Of a stretch of 64,000 nt of DNA, positions 17,148 through 26,522 are shown one piece after another; the first letter of the stretch is position 1, and each line of letters starts with the position of its first letter. The DNA comes from Curtobacterium luteum (lineage in GTDB: Bacteria > Actinomycetota > Actinomycetes > Actinomycetales > Microbacteriaceae): positions 1-64,000 of the forward strand of contig NZ_LDQC01000061.1 of NCBI RefSeq assembly GCF_001475545.1. The letters are read 5' to 3'. Position numbers and translations under genes: made by a program. The notes beneath the pieces are model-generated. The model worked only from the letters and a program-made list of their open reading frames with translations, did not search any database and was not told the DNA's origin.

Positions 17148-18926
17148 TTGAGCACGCCCGCCTCCGCGGCCACCACCCCGGCCGCCACCAGCACCCCCGT
17201 CGTCAAGGTCTCCGGACTCGACGTCGACTTCGCGGTCGACGACGTCTGGACCCCGGCCGTCAAGAAGCTCTCGTACGAGATCCGCTCGGGTGAGGTCCTC
17301 GCCCTGGTCGGTGAGTCCGGCTCGGGCAAGTCCGTGAGCTCGATGTCGATCCTCGGGCTCCTGCCCCGGAACGCCCGCGTGGACGGCTCGATCGAGTTCA
17401 ACGGCAAGGAGCTCCTCGGCCTCCGGTCGGCGCAGCTCCGGGAGTACCGCGGCAAGGAGATCGCGGTCATCTTCCAGGAGCCGATGACTGCCCTGAACCC
17501 GGTCTTCACCGTCGGTTCGCAGATCGTCGAGACCCTCCGCATCCATTACGGCATCTCGCCGAGCGAGGCGAAGGACCGCGCCATCGAGCTGCTGACGCTC
17601 GTGGAGATGCCCGACCCGCAGAAGGCGTTCGACTCGTACCCGCACCAGCTCTCCGGCGGTCAGCGGCAGCGCGCCATGATCGCGCAGTCGATCTCCTGCG
17701 ACCCGAAGCTGCTCATCGCCGACGAGCCGACCACGGCCCTCGACGTGACGGTGCAGGCGGAGATCCTCGACCTCATCCGCGACCTCGCCGGCAAGCTCGG
17801 CAGCGCGGTCCTGCTGATCACCCACGACATGGGCGTCGTCGCGGACCTCGCGGACCGGATCGTGGTGATGCAGCAGGGCGTCGCCGTCGAGACCGGTTCC
17901 GTCCGGGACGTCTTCGCGGGACCGAAGCACGAGTACACCCGGACGCTCCTCGACGCGGTCCCGCGCCTCGGCCAGGCCGGTGACACCGTGATCGACCTGA
18001 CCGAGACGCTCGAGTCCGTCGTCGAGAGCGACGCCCCCGTGCACGTCGGCGCGGAGCCGGCGCTCCACACCGACGTCGTCGCGACGCTCGGCCCGGCCGT
18101 GCTCGAGTTCTCGAACGTCGTCATCGAGTACCCGGGCCGCGGCCGCGTCAAGGCGTTCCGCGCGATCGACGGTGTCGACCTCTCCGTCCACGAGGGCGAG
18201 GTCGTCGGTCTCGTCGGCGAGTCCGGTTCGGGCAAGTCGACCCTCGGCCGCGCGGCGATCGGCCTGCTGCCGATCACCTCCGGCGGGCTGGAGGTGACCG
18301 GCGTCGACCTGTCGAAGCCGACCCGCTCGCTCGTCCGGAAGGTCCACCAGAACGCCGGCATCGTCTTCCAGGACCCCTCGTCGTCGCTCAATCCGCGCAT
18401 GACGATCGGCCAGTCCATCGGCGAGCCGCTGCTGCTCGCCAAGGGCATGAAGGGCCGCGAGCTCGAGCGCGAGGTCGAGTCCCTGCTCGAGGCGGTGCGG
18501 CTGCCCACGTCGTACTCCACGCGCTTCCCGCACGAGCTGTCCGGCGGGCAGAAGCAGCGGATCGGCATCGCCCGGGCGCTCGCCCTCCGCCCGAAGCTGC
18601 TCATCGCCGACGAGCCGACCTCGGCCCTCGACGTCTCGGTGCAGGCGACGGTGCTCGAGCTCCTCAAGGACCTCCAGCGCGAGTTCCGCTTCGCGTGCCT
18701 CTTCGTCACGCACGACCTCGCGGTCATCGACGTCCTCGCCGACCGGATCGCCGTGCTCCACCACGGGCACCTGGCCGAGGTCGGCACGCGCGACCAGATC
18801 CTCCGCGACCCGCAGGACCCGTACACCCAGCGGCTCATCGCCGCGGTGCCGCTGCCGGATCCCGACGTCCAGCGTGAGCGGCGCGAGCTGCGTCGTCAGA
18901 TCCTCGCGGCCGGCTCGGACGAGTAG
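17148..18926 (+). CDS. Oligopeptide ABC transporter ATPase, fused OppD-OppF (system 1)
   Basis: Two complete ABC domains in one chain of 592 residues. Domain 1: Walker A GESGSGKS near 54, signature LSGGQRQR near 168, Walker B LLIADEPTTALD and LLITHD. Domain 2: Walker A GESGSGKS near 358, signature LSGGQKQR near 464, LFVTHD near 521. It powers the system 1 permeases from the cytoplasmic side. The likely start is TTG at 17148 after GGGAAAGGACC; no ATG or GTG fits better. The gene is separated from oppC by the antisense PH gene, so it may need readthrough or its own promoter. Confidence 0.92.
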   Translation: MSTPASAATTPAATSTPVVKVSGLDVDFAVDDVWTPAVKKLSYEIRSGEVLALVGESGSGKSVSSMSILGLLPRNARVDGSIEFNGKELLGLRSAQLREYRGKEIAVIFQEPMTALNPVFTVGSQIVETLRIHYGISPSEAKDRAIELLTLVEMPDPQKAFDSYPHQLSGGQRQRAMIAQSISCDPKLLIADEPTTALDVTVQAEILDLIRDLAGKLGSAVLLITHDMGVVADLADRIVVMQQGVAVETGSVRDVFAGPKHEYTRTLLDAVPRLGQAGDTVIDLTETLESVVESDAPVHVGAEPALHTDVVATLGPAVLEFSNVVIEYPGRGRVKAFRAIDGVDLSVHEGEVVGLVGESGSGKSTLGRAAIGLLPITSGGLEVTGVDLSKPTRSLVRKVHQNAGIVFQDPSSSLNPRMTIGQSIGEPLLLAKGMKGRELEREVESLLEAVRLPTSYSTRFPHELSGGQKQRIGIARALALRPKLLIADEPTSALDVSVQATVLELLKDLQREFRFACLFVTHDLAVIDVLADRIAVLHHGHLAEVGTRDQILRDPQDPYTQRLIAAVPLPDPDVQRERRELRRQILAAGSDE

Positions 18927-18939
18927 CGCTGGACGCGCA

Positions 18940-18978
18940 GAACGCCCCTTGACACCGGCTCGGTGTCAGGGGGCGTTC
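18940..18978 (+). terminator. Terminator hairpin between the two opp systems
   Basis: GAACGCCCCTTGACACC (18940-18956) can pair with GGTGTCAGGGGGCGTTC (18962-18978), with minor G-T mismatching and a five-base loop. It lies between the converging ATPase genes. Confidence 0.7.
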
Positions 18979-19020
18979 CGCATCCGGCCTGGAGGCGCGG
19001 GGCACGCCCGCCCCGCCGGC

Positions 19021-21168
19021 TCAGCGAGCGACGGCGGCCGTGCGCTCCGTGAGCAGGTGGTTCTGGTCCGTCTGGACACACGCCACACCGCGACCGTGGA
19101 CGTCCTGCAGCCTCGGGTCCACCGAACGGCACTGCTGCTGCCGGCCTTCGTCGAGGAGCTGGTAGAGCGGGCACCGTGTGCGGAACCGGCAGCCCTCGAT
19201 CCGGTCGGTGGGGGAGGGCAGGTCGCCGTCGAGCAGGATCCGGCCACGAGCAGCCTCGGCCGAGGGGTCCGGCACGGGCACCGCCGAGAGCAAGGCGCGG
19301 GTGTACGGGTGCTGCGGGTCGTCGAACACCCGGTCGCCTTCGCCGTACTCGACGATCCGACCGAGGTACATCACCGCGACGTCGTCGGCGATGTGCCGGA
19401 CGACCGACAGGTCGTGCGCGACGAACAGGTACGAGAGACCGAGACGGTGCTTGAGGTCCTCGAGGAGGTTGATGACACCGGCCTGCACGGACACGTCGAG
19501 CGCCGAGACCGGCTCGTCGAGCACGAGGATCTTGGGCTCCACGATGAGCGCGCGGGCGATGCCGATGCGCTGCCGCTGGCCGCCGGAGAACTCGTGCGGG
19601 TACCGGTCGATGTAGCTCGGCTCGAGTCCGACGAGTTCGAGCGTGTCACGGACCCTGCGGCGGATCTCGTCCTTCGGGACCCCGTGCACGGTGAGGGGCT
19701 CGCCGATCACGGAGCCGATGTCGAGGCGCGGGTCGAGGGACGCCATCGGGTCCTGGAAGACGACCTGGATGTCGCTGCGGAGCGCCCGCCGGTCCTGCTT
19801 CGTCAGCGTGCTCGTGTCGACGCCGTTGACCTTGATCGTGCCCTGCTGCGCGCCTGCGAGCTCGAGGATCTCCATGATCGTCGTCGTCTTGCCGCAGCCG
19901 GACTCGCCGACGAGGCCCAGGACCTGGCCGCGCTTCAGCGTCAGGGAGATGCCGTCGACCGCGTGCACCTCGCCGATGCGGCGGCGGAAGACGGCACCCT
20001 TGGTGAGCGGGAAGGTCTTCACGACGTCGTCGAGCTCGAGCACCACGTCGTCGCCGTGGTCGACCGAGGCCTCGGGGACGTCCTCGGGGCGGGGGAAGAT
20101 CTCGGAGCGGGCGAGCGTACCGGCGGCGATCTCGTCGCGCCGGATGCAGGCCGCGGTGTGCTCGTCGTCGAAGGCGCCGTTCGTGATCGTCGGCGTGGTG
20201 CCGGTCAGGACCGGGTTGTCGGCGCTCGGGGCCACGGTCGGCGCGACCAGGGCCGGTTCGCCCTCGCGGCAGGCGTCGAGCACGGCCGGGCAGCGGTCGG
20301 CGAAGGGGCAGCCGGTCGGCTTCTGGGTGAGCAGCGGCGGACGGCCGTCGAGCGGCACGAGGCGCTCGGCCCGTGACGACGCCATGTTCGGCATCGACCG
20401 CAGCAGGCCGATCGTGTACGGCATCACCGGTTCGCGGAACAGCGGCTCGACCGGGGCGGTCTCCACGATCCGTCCCGCGTACATCACCGCGACCCGGTCC
20501 GCGTTGCCCGCGACGACGCCGAGGTCGTGCGTGATGAGGACGACGGCGGCGCCGGTCAGGTCCTTCGCCTTCTGCAGGACGTCGAGGATCTGCGCCTGGA
20601 TGGTCACGTCGAGTGCGGTGGTGGGCTCGTCCGCGATGATGAGCTTCGGGTCGTTGGCGATCGCGATCGCGATCATCGCGCGCTGGCGCATGCCGCCGGA
20701 GAACTCGTGCGGGAAGGCTTCGAGCCGTCGCGTCGGGTTCGGGATGCCGACGGCGCGGAGGAGCTCCTCGGCGCGGGTGCGGGCGGCGTGCGGGGTGAGC
20801 GCCCGGTCGTGGAGGCGCAGCCCCTCGATGATCTGCTGGCCGATCGTGTACACCGGCGTCAGGGCTGACAGGGGGTCCTGGAACACCATGGCGATGTCAC
20901 CGCCGCGGAGCTTCGACAGCTCGCGGTCGTTCAGACCGAGGAGCTCACGACCGTCGAACCTGATGCTGCCCTCGACCTTGGCCGACGACGGGAGCAGTCC
21001 CATCACGGCCATCGACGACACGGACTTGCCCGAACCGGACTCCCCGACGATGCCGAGGAACTCGCCGTGGTTCACCGTGTAGTCGACACCGCGGACGGCG
21101 TGCACGGGTTTGATCGACGGGTTGAACGTGACGGAGAGGTCGGAGACGGTGAGCAGCGGCTCAGTCAC
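19021..21168 (-). CDS. Oligopeptide ABC transporter ATPase, fused OppD-OppF (system 2)
   Basis: Protein of 715 residues with two ABC domains. The first has Walker A GESGSGKS (about 42-49) and signature FSGGMRQR near 152. The second has GESGCGKT near 418 and FSGGQRQR near 520. Each is followed by a Cys-containing oligopeptide-transport C-terminal region (CPFADRCPAVLDAC and CRFRTRCPLYQ). About 120 residues longer than the system 1 ATPase because of the linker around 280-370. Its ATG overlaps the end of the upstream OppC gene by eight bases, so the two are translationally coupled. Confidence 0.93.
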   Translation of the reverse strand: MTEPLLTVSDLSVTFNPSIKPVHAVRGVDYTVNHGEFLGIVGESGSGKSVSSMAVMGLLPSSAKVEGSIRFDGRELLGLNDRELSKLRGGDIAMVFQDPLSALTPVYTIGQQIIEGLRLHDRALTPHAARTRAEELLRAVGIPNPTRRLEAFPHEFSGGMRQRAMIAIAIANDPKLIIADEPTTALDVTIQAQILDVLQKAKDLTGAAVVLITHDLGVVAGNADRVAVMYAGRIVETAPVEPLFREPVMPYTIGLLRSMPNMASSRAERLVPLDGRPPLLTQKPTGCPFADRCPAVLDACREGEPALVAPTVAPSADNPVLTGTTPTITNGAFDDEHTAACIRRDEIAAGTLARSEIFPRPEDVPEASVDHGDDVVLELDDVVKTFPLTKGAVFRRRIGEVHAVDGISLTLKRGQVLGLVGESGCGKTTTIMEILELAGAQQGTIKVNGVDTSTLTKQDRRALRSDIQVVFQDPMASLDPRLDIGSVIGEPLTVHGVPKDEIRRRVRDTLELVGLEPSYIDRYPHEFSGGQRQRIGIARALIVEPKILVLDEPVSALDVSVQAGVINLLEDLKHRLGLSYLFVAHDLSVVRHIADDVAVMYLGRIVEYGEGDRVFDDPQHPYTRALLSAVPVPDPSAEAARGRILLDGDLPSPTDRIEGCRFRTRCPLYQLLDEGRQQQCRSVDPRLQDVHGRGVACVQTDQNHLLTERTAAVAR

Positions 21169-22099
21169 GGTTGGCTCCAGAGGTGGGGTCGATGGCGTCG
21201 CGCAGGGCGTCGCCGAGCAGGCTGGTGGAGAGGACGGTGGCGACCAGGGTCGCGGCCGGCAGGACGAACAGCCACGGCCGGGTGACGGCGGACTGGCTGC
21301 CGGCGGCGAGCAGGGTGCCGAGGGACACGTCCGGCACCTGGATCCCGAAGCCGAAGAAGCTCAGGGCGCTCTCGGACAGGATCATCGCCCCGACGCCGAG
21401 CGTGGCGTCGATGATGAGCAGCGACGCGACGTTCGGCAGGATGTGCCGACGGATGATCGTGAACGACGGCACGCCCATGAACCGCGCGGCCTTGACGTAG
21501 TCGCGCTCGCGCAGTGACATCGTCTGCCCGCGGATCACGCGCGCCATGATCATCCAGCCGAAGATCGCCAGACCGATGATGAGCGCCAACCAGCTGAGGC
21601 TCTTGAACAGCGGGCTGAGGAGCACCAGGGCGTAGAACGACGGGATGACGAGCAGCAGGTCGATGCCCCAGACGAGCGCTCGGTCGATGAAGCCGCCGAA
21701 GTAGCCCGCGATGGCACCGACGATGCCCGCGATGAGGGTCGCGGCCGGGCCGGCGATGAGGCCGATGAGCAGCGACTTCTGCAGGCCGACGAGCGTCTGG
21801 GCGTAGATGTCCTGCCCGATGTCGTTCGTCCCGAACCAGTGCGACCCGCTCGGCGGCATGCCGAAGGCCAGACCGTCCGAGTCCACCGCGTTCCAGTGGT
21901 AGAGGTAGGGGCCGACGAACGCCCAGAGGATGATGAGCAGGAGGGCGCCGCCGCCGATGCGGGCGCGCCAGGTGCCGAACACCTTGCGCCAGAGCGGGGT
22001 GCGGCCTCCCTTCACCTCGACGACGTGCGCCGGCTCGCCGGCCTTGCCGTCGCCGGGGTCACCGGCGGTGGTCGTGGTCGTTGGGTCGAGTACGGACAC
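21161..22099 (-). CDS. Oligopeptide ABC transporter permease, OppC type (system 2)
   Basis: Permease of 312 residues with a cytoplasmic N-terminus rich in Thr, Gly and Asp, a first helix near 49-68 and the conserved GSHWFGTNDIGQDIYAQTL motif of OppC proteins. The EAA loop reads LRERDYVKAARFMGVPSF. The ATG at 22099 lies three bases after the stop of the OppB gene and its own stop overlaps the ATPase start, giving a tight oppB-oppC-oppDF unit on the minus strand. Confidence 0.93.
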   Translation of the reverse strand: MSVLDPTTTTTAGDPGDGKAGEPAHVVEVKGGRTPLWRKVFGTWRARIGGGALLLIILWAFVGPYLYHWNAVDSDGLAFGMPPSGSHWFGTNDIGQDIYAQTLVGLQKSLLIGLIAGPAATLIAGIVGAIAGYFGGFIDRALVWGIDLLLVIPSFYALVLLSPLFKSLSWLALIIGLAIFGWMIMARVIRGQTMSLRERDYVKAARFMGVPSFTIIRRHILPNVASLLIIDATLGVGAMILSESALSFFGFGIQVPDVSLGTLLAAGSQSAVTRPWLFVLPAATLVATVLSTSLLGDALRDAIDPTSGANRD

Positions 22100-22102
22100 G
22101 GG

Positions 22103-23083
22103 TCACACCCTCACTCGCGGGTCGAGCGCGGCGTAGAGCAGGTCCGCGAGGGTGCCTGCGATGAGCACGAGGATCGCCGTGAAGAGGATCGTGCCCGCTG
22201 CCGCGTTGATGTCGTTGTTGCTGATGCTCTGGACGAAGTACTCACCCATGCCGTGCCAGCTGAAGACCAGCTCGGTGATGCTCGCACCGGTCAGGATGAG
22301 GCCGAACGAGTAGGCGAAGAAGGTCGACATCGGGATGAGCGCCACGCGCACCCCGTGTCGCATGATGGCGGATGCCCGCGTCCGGCCCTTGGACCGCGCG
22401 GTGCGGATGTAGTCGCTGGACAGGACGTCGAGCATCGCCGAGCGCTGGTACCGGGAGTACGAGGCGACGGCACCGACGGTGAGCGAGATCGTCGGCAACA
22501 ACAGGTGCACGAGCCGGTCGCCGAGGACCGGGAAGAACCCCGTCACCCCCGGGGTGTACTCGCCGGTGAAGCTGATCACCTGCGTGCCGACGGCGTTGTT
22601 CGTGGTCGTCGCGAGGATCATCAGGACGACCGCGATCACGAACGGCGGGGTCGCCAGTACCGCGAACGACAGGTAGGTCGAGACCTGGTCGGACGTCTTG
22701 TACTGACGCACCGCGTTCCAGACGCCGAGCAGCACGCCGAGGAGTGCACCGAGCAACGTGCCGATGACGAGGAGACGCAGACTGGTGCCGGCACGGGCGA
22801 AGATGTCGGCCGTGACCTCGGTGCCCCGCGAGCTGATCCCGAGCGAGCCGTGCGTCACGAGGTTGACCCACCAGTTCCAGGTGCGGACGAGGAGCGGCAC
22901 GTTGGGGTCGGCGCCGAGCTTCTGCAGGGAAGCGTCGATGGTGCCCTGGGGAACCGCGGGGTTGCGGCCCAGGAACCGTGCGGCGGGGTTGAGCGTCGCG
23001 CTGGCGAGGATGTAACCGAGGGTCGTCGCGACGATCGTCAGGATCACGTAGTTGACGATCCGCTTCGCGAGGAAAGCAAGCAT
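22103..23083 (-). CDS. Oligopeptide ABC transporter permease, OppB type (system 2)
   Basis: Permease of normal size, 326 residues, starting MLAFLAKRIVNYVILTIVAT. The EAA loop is SAMLDVLSSDYIRTARSKG, and the FSWHGMGEYFVQSI and DLLYAALDPRVRV ends are conserved. The ATG at 23083 has AAGAGGTCCC upstream; the open frame continues to 23596 without homology. First gene of the minus-strand system 2 operon, divergent from its binding-protein gene. Three GTCCGGAC palindromes lie in its promoter region. Confidence 0.93.
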   Translation of the reverse strand: MLAFLAKRIVNYVILTIVATTLGYILASATLNPAARFLGRNPAVPQGTIDASLQKLGADPNVPLLVRTWNWWVNLVTHGSLGISSRGTEVTADIFARAGTSLRLLVIGTLLGALLGVLLGVWNAVRQYKTSDQVSTYLSFAVLATPPFVIAVVLMILATTTNNAVGTQVISFTGEYTPGVTGFFPVLGDRLVHLLLPTISLTVGAVASYSRYQRSAMLDVLSSDYIRTARSKGRTRASAIMRHGVRVALIPMSTFFAYSFGLILTGASITELVFSWHGMGEYFVQSISNNDINAAAGTILFTAILVLIAGTLADLLYAALDPRVRV

Positions 23084-23110
23084 GTACTGGGACCTCTTGG
23101 GTGCGGCCGT

Positions 23111-23158
23111 CCGTCCGGACGGCGTTGTTCGGTCCGGACAGGCTAACGGGTCCGGACC
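23111..23158 (-). promoter_or_regulatory. Triple GTCCGGAC operator array at the system 2 opp promoter
   Basis: GTCCGGAC occurs at 23113-23120, 23132-23139 and 23150-23157, start-to-start 19 and 18 bases apart. The first extends to a 12-base palindrome CCGTCCGGACGG, the third to GGTCCGGACC. A -10-like TAGCCT on the minus strand (23140-23145) lies between the second and third. The second box would cover the transcription start. This is a typical layout for repression by a symmetric dimer; the regulator is unknown. Confidence 0.6.
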
Positions 23159-23336
23159 GTGGAGGGTGATCGACAGCGACGCTATGCGGCCCGCGTTACG
23201 AGCATGTTTCGATCTCGCACGATCGCCTGTGTCGGCTGTGCACGTGTGACAGGGTTCTTCACCAACAGGCGTGTCAGCCGGGGGCTGCCGCGCGTCTGCG
23301 CCTCGGCGCGAACCACAAGGAAAGGGAATCCTCGCC

Positions 23337-25055
23337 ATGCGAATGAGGATCAAGACGACGGCCGTGCTCGCCACGGCAGCCGCAGCAGCACTCGTGCTCG
23401 CGGGCTGCTCGGGCGGCGGGAACGCCGGAGGAAGCAGCTCGGCCGTCGCCCAGTCGACGCTGAAGTCGACGGGCTGGACGACCGCGGACCGGAGCGACAT
23501 CAAGGACGGCGGTTCGCTCACACTGCCGATCGACTCGGCTCCGGCGAACTTCCAGGTCAGCAACCTCGACTCCGGCACGGTCGACGACGCCACCATCTCG
23601 GGCGTCTACCTGCCGGGCTTCATCCAGTTCAAGGAGAACGGCGAGTGGGAGGTGAACAAGGACTTCGCCACGTCGGTCGAGCTGACCAAGGACTCGCCGC
23701 AGACCGTCGAGATCACGATCAACCCGAAGGCGACCTGGTCCGACGGCACCCCGATCACCGAGAAGGACGTCGAGGCCAACTGGAAGGCCCTCAACGGCTC
23801 GAACAAGGCGTTCGCGCCCCTCGCCACCAACGTGTGGGAGGACGTCGACTCGGTCAAGCAGGGCTCGGACGAGCGTGACGTCATCATGACGTTCTCGAAG
23901 ACGAACGCCGACTGGCCGAGCGTCCTCGGGACCATCTACCCCTACTGGGCCGTGGACACCCCCGACCACTTCAACAAGGCGTGGGCCAAGGGCCCGTACG
24001 CCGCGGACGGCAAGACCTACGTCTCCGGCGGCCCCTACATCGTCAAGTCGTTCGACAGCAACGGTGGCGTCCTCACGTTCGAGAAGAACCCGAAGTGGTG
24101 GGGCGACACGCCGAAGCTCGACACGATCGTCTTCAAGACGGTGTCGCGTGACGGTGTCGCGCAGGCGTACGCCAACAAGGAGTTCGACGCCTTCAACCTG
24201 AACGGCTCGGCCGACAACTTCAAGACCGCGAACACCCGCAGCGACTCGAAGATCGAGCGCTCGCTCGGCACGACGCAGCGGCAGATCACCCTGAACGGCA
24301 CCTCCGACGTCTTCAAGGACAAGGAGGTCCGCCAGGCCTTCGCGCAGGCGATCAACCGCCAGACCCTCGCCCAGGCGATCCTGTCGCCGGTGAAGAGTCC
24401 GGTCACGGTGCTCAACAACCTCATCTACCTGCCGGGTCAGAAGGGCTACACCGACCACGCCTCCAGCGTGTACGGCTACAGCGTCGAAAAGGCCAAGCAG
24501 AAGCTCGAGGACGCCGGCTGGAAGATCGGCTCGGACGGCTACGCGGCCAAGGGCGGCAAGACGCTCTCGGTCCGCTTCGTGATCCCGTCGGACAACCAGA
24601 ACTCGGCGAACATCGCGCAGCTCGTGCAGCAGCAGACCAAGGCCGCCGGCTTCAAGGTGACGATCGACACCGTGCCGACCGACGACTTCTTCACGAAGTA
24701 CATCACCACGACCACGCGCGACTTCGACGCGACGTACTTCGCCTGGCAGGGCACGCCCTTCCCGGTGTCGTCCACGAAGTCGATCTACTACCCGGCGAAC
24801 TCGGGTCAGAACTACATGGGCATCACCGACGACTCGCTCGGCGGGATGTGGGACACGGCGAACGGTGAGCTCGACCCGAGCGCACGCATCAAGGACGCGA
24901 ACGCGATCGACAAGGTGATCGTCTCGCTCGCCGGCACGATCCCGCTGTTTCCGGAGCCCTACGCGTGGGGCGTCCGCAAGGACCTCGTGAACTACGGTCC
25001 GGCGCAGTTCCAGCAGTCCTCGGTGAAGTGGCAGGACGTGGGCTACGAGAAGTAG
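23337..25055 (+). CDS. Oligopeptide/dipeptide ABC transporter substrate-binding lipoprotein (system 2)
   Basis: Family 5 binding protein of 572 residues. The signal peptide RMRIKTTAVLATAAAAALV ends in LAGC, marking lipid anchoring outside the cell. Typical SBP_bac_5 segments are KATWSDGTPITEKDVEANW and DKEVRQAFAQAINRQTLAQA. The ATG at 23337 has AAGGAAAGG 11-19 bases upstream. Divergent from its permease/ATPase operon, with a 253-base region between. A strong hairpin follows. Two of these families in one window suggests distinct peptide size or sequence preferences. Confidence 0.92.
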   Translation: MRMRIKTTAVLATAAAAALVLAGCSGGGNAGGSSSAVAQSTLKSTGWTTADRSDIKDGGSLTLPIDSAPANFQVSNLDSGTVDDATISGVYLPGFIQFKENGEWEVNKDFATSVELTKDSPQTVEITINPKATWSDGTPITEKDVEANWKALNGSNKAFAPLATNVWEDVDSVKQGSDERDVIMTFSKTNADWPSVLGTIYPYWAVDTPDHFNKAWAKGPYAADGKTYVSGGPYIVKSFDSNGGVLTFEKNPKWWGDTPKLDTIVFKTVSRDGVAQAYANKEFDAFNLNGSADNFKTANTRSDSKIERSLGTTQRQITLNGTSDVFKDKEVRQAFAQAINRQTLAQAILSPVKSPVTVLNNLIYLPGQKGYTDHASSVYGYSVEKAKQKLEDAGWKIGSDGYAAKGGKTLSVRFVIPSDNQNSANIAQLVQQQTKAAGFKVTIDTVPTDDFFTKYITTTTRDFDATYFAWQGTPFPVSSTKSIYYPANSGQNYMGITDDSLGGMWDTANGELDPSARIKDANAIDKVIVSLAGTIPLFPEPYAWGVRKDLVNYGPAQFQQSSVKWQDVGYEK

Positions 25056-25076
25056 TCCGCGGACACGCACCGCACA

Positions 25077-25110
25077 CGACACCCCCGGCGCCTCGGCGTC
25101 GGGGGTGTCG
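25077..25110 (+). terminator. Terminator after the system 2 binding-protein gene
   Basis: CGACACCCCC (25077-25086) pairs with GGGGGTGTCG (25101-25110), with an inner GGCGCC/GGCGTC partial stem around TCG. The rest of 25111-25367 is G+C-rich, contains one GGCCTGGAGGCTCGG motif (25148-25162) and no gene I can support. Confidence 0.75.
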
Positions 25111-25367
25111 TCGCGACCGGGCCGGACAGGTCCGTCACCCCGCCGTCGGCCTGGAGGCTCGGCCCGGGCCCGGTGGGTCGGCGCGCGTCCGGTGGGCCTC
25201 GCGTCCGGCGCGCAGGCCCGGTCCGGCCGGTCCGCACCCGATCGGCACGGCGCTCGGTCGGACCGGCGACGTCGTCGCCGTTCCACCGCCGGCCGCAGCA
25301 CCCGATCGGCCATCGGCCCCCGCACGATGTCTGAGCGTCAGCGGGGCACGGGGTCGCGGGCGGAGGG

Positions 25368-26444
25368 TCAGGGGGTCAGGACCACGATGGACAGCCCGCG
25401 GGTCCGCTCCGCCTGAGCGAGCGCCGCTGCGGGTTCGTCGATGTCGACGGTGACGACTCCGAGGCTCCGGAGGTCGATGACGCCGGCCTGGACCTGACGC
25501 CAGACGCGGAACGCCGTCTCCTCGGAGCACATCCACGAGCCCCGGAGGGTGATCCGCCGTCGCATGAGTTCGCCGTACGGGATCGGGAGGGTCTGGCGGA
25601 CCCCGCCCAGGAGGACCATCGTGCCGTCTGCACGCACGCTGTCGAACCCGGCCATGGTGAGGCCCGGGGTCGGCGTCGGTCCGAGCGCGTCGATGACGAC
25701 GTCCGCCTCGCCGTCGACCGCTGCGCCGATCGCTGCGGCGTCGTCACCGCGGGTGCTGACGGACCGGACGGCCCGCACGCGTGGGTCCAACGCCTCCAGT
25801 CGGTCGAGACTGCCAGCGTCCCGTCCCACGGCCACGACCCGGCTGGCACCGCGGGCGAGTGCCAGGAGGACAGCAGCTCCGCCCATCTGCCCACTCGCGC
25901 CCAGCACGACGACGCGGTCTCCGGCCGTCATCTCACTGCGCTCGACCGCGCCGGCTGCGACGCTCAACCACGGCAGGAAGGCGAGCTTCGTCGGATCGGC
26001 GTAGGCGTCGGCGCCGGGGAGCGCGACCACGGTCGACGCGGGCACGACGGCGCGCTCGGCGAAGGTGCCGTTCCGCCAGAGCCGACGCATCCGATCGGTG
26101 GTGTCCGTCGTCGTCCCGCGGCCGCCGATCCCGGTCCACCCGAGCAGGACCTCCTCCGGCTCGGCGACACGTCCGCTGCGGAGGAATCCGGTGCACAGCA
26201 CCGTCTCGCCCCGACGAACGGTCGTGACGTCGTCCGCGACCTGTTCGACGGTCGCGATGCCGCCGATGCCGAGCACGGTCGGTGTCGCGATGCTGCCGCG
26301 GCCACCCTCGACGAGCACCCGTGTGTAGGCGGGGACCTGCACCGCGCGCATGCGCAACGACACGCCCCCGCTGCGCAGGGCCGGATCCGCCACCTCCTCG
26401 ACGACGAGTGGCGAGCCGATGCTGTCGAGAGTCCATGCGTGCAT
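25368..26444 (-). CDS. Zinc-type alcohol dehydrogenase-like oxidoreductase (MDR superfamily)
   Basis: Protein of 358 residues with a GroES-like N-terminal domain (MHAWTLDSIGSPLVVEEVAD) and a Rossmann domain with VVVLGASGQMGGAAVLLALA. The usual structural-zinc cysteine cluster is absent, so it may be a quinone-reductase-like or zinc-poor member. Start ATG at 26444; the much longer open frame upstream overlaps the divergent regulator gene. It is divergent from an XRE regulator with only 78 bases between the starts, so the regulator probably controls it. Substrate not evident. Confidence 0.82.
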   Translation of the reverse strand: MHAWTLDSIGSPLVVEEVADPALRSGGVSLRMRAVQVPAYTRVLVEGGRGSIATPTVLGIGGIATVEQVADDVTTVRRGETVLCTGFLRSGRVAEPEEVLLGWTGIGGRGTTTDTTDRMRRLWRNGTFAERAVVPASTVVALPGADAYADPTKLAFLPWLSVAAGAVERSEMTAGDRVVVLGASGQMGGAAVLLALARGASRVVAVGRDAGSLDRLEALDPRVRAVRSVSTRGDDAAAIGAAVDGEADVVIDALGPTPTPGLTMAGFDSVRADGTMVLLGGVRQTLPIPYGELMRRRITLRGSWMCSEETAFRVWRQVQAGVIDLRSLGVVTVDIDEPAAALAQAERTRGLSIVVLTP

Positions 26445-26522
26445 GACGACAGCCTCGGCGGGCTTGGTCCCGGCATCCAGAGCCGCCGCATACTGGTACC
26501 CAGACCACCAGGGAGGGACGGT

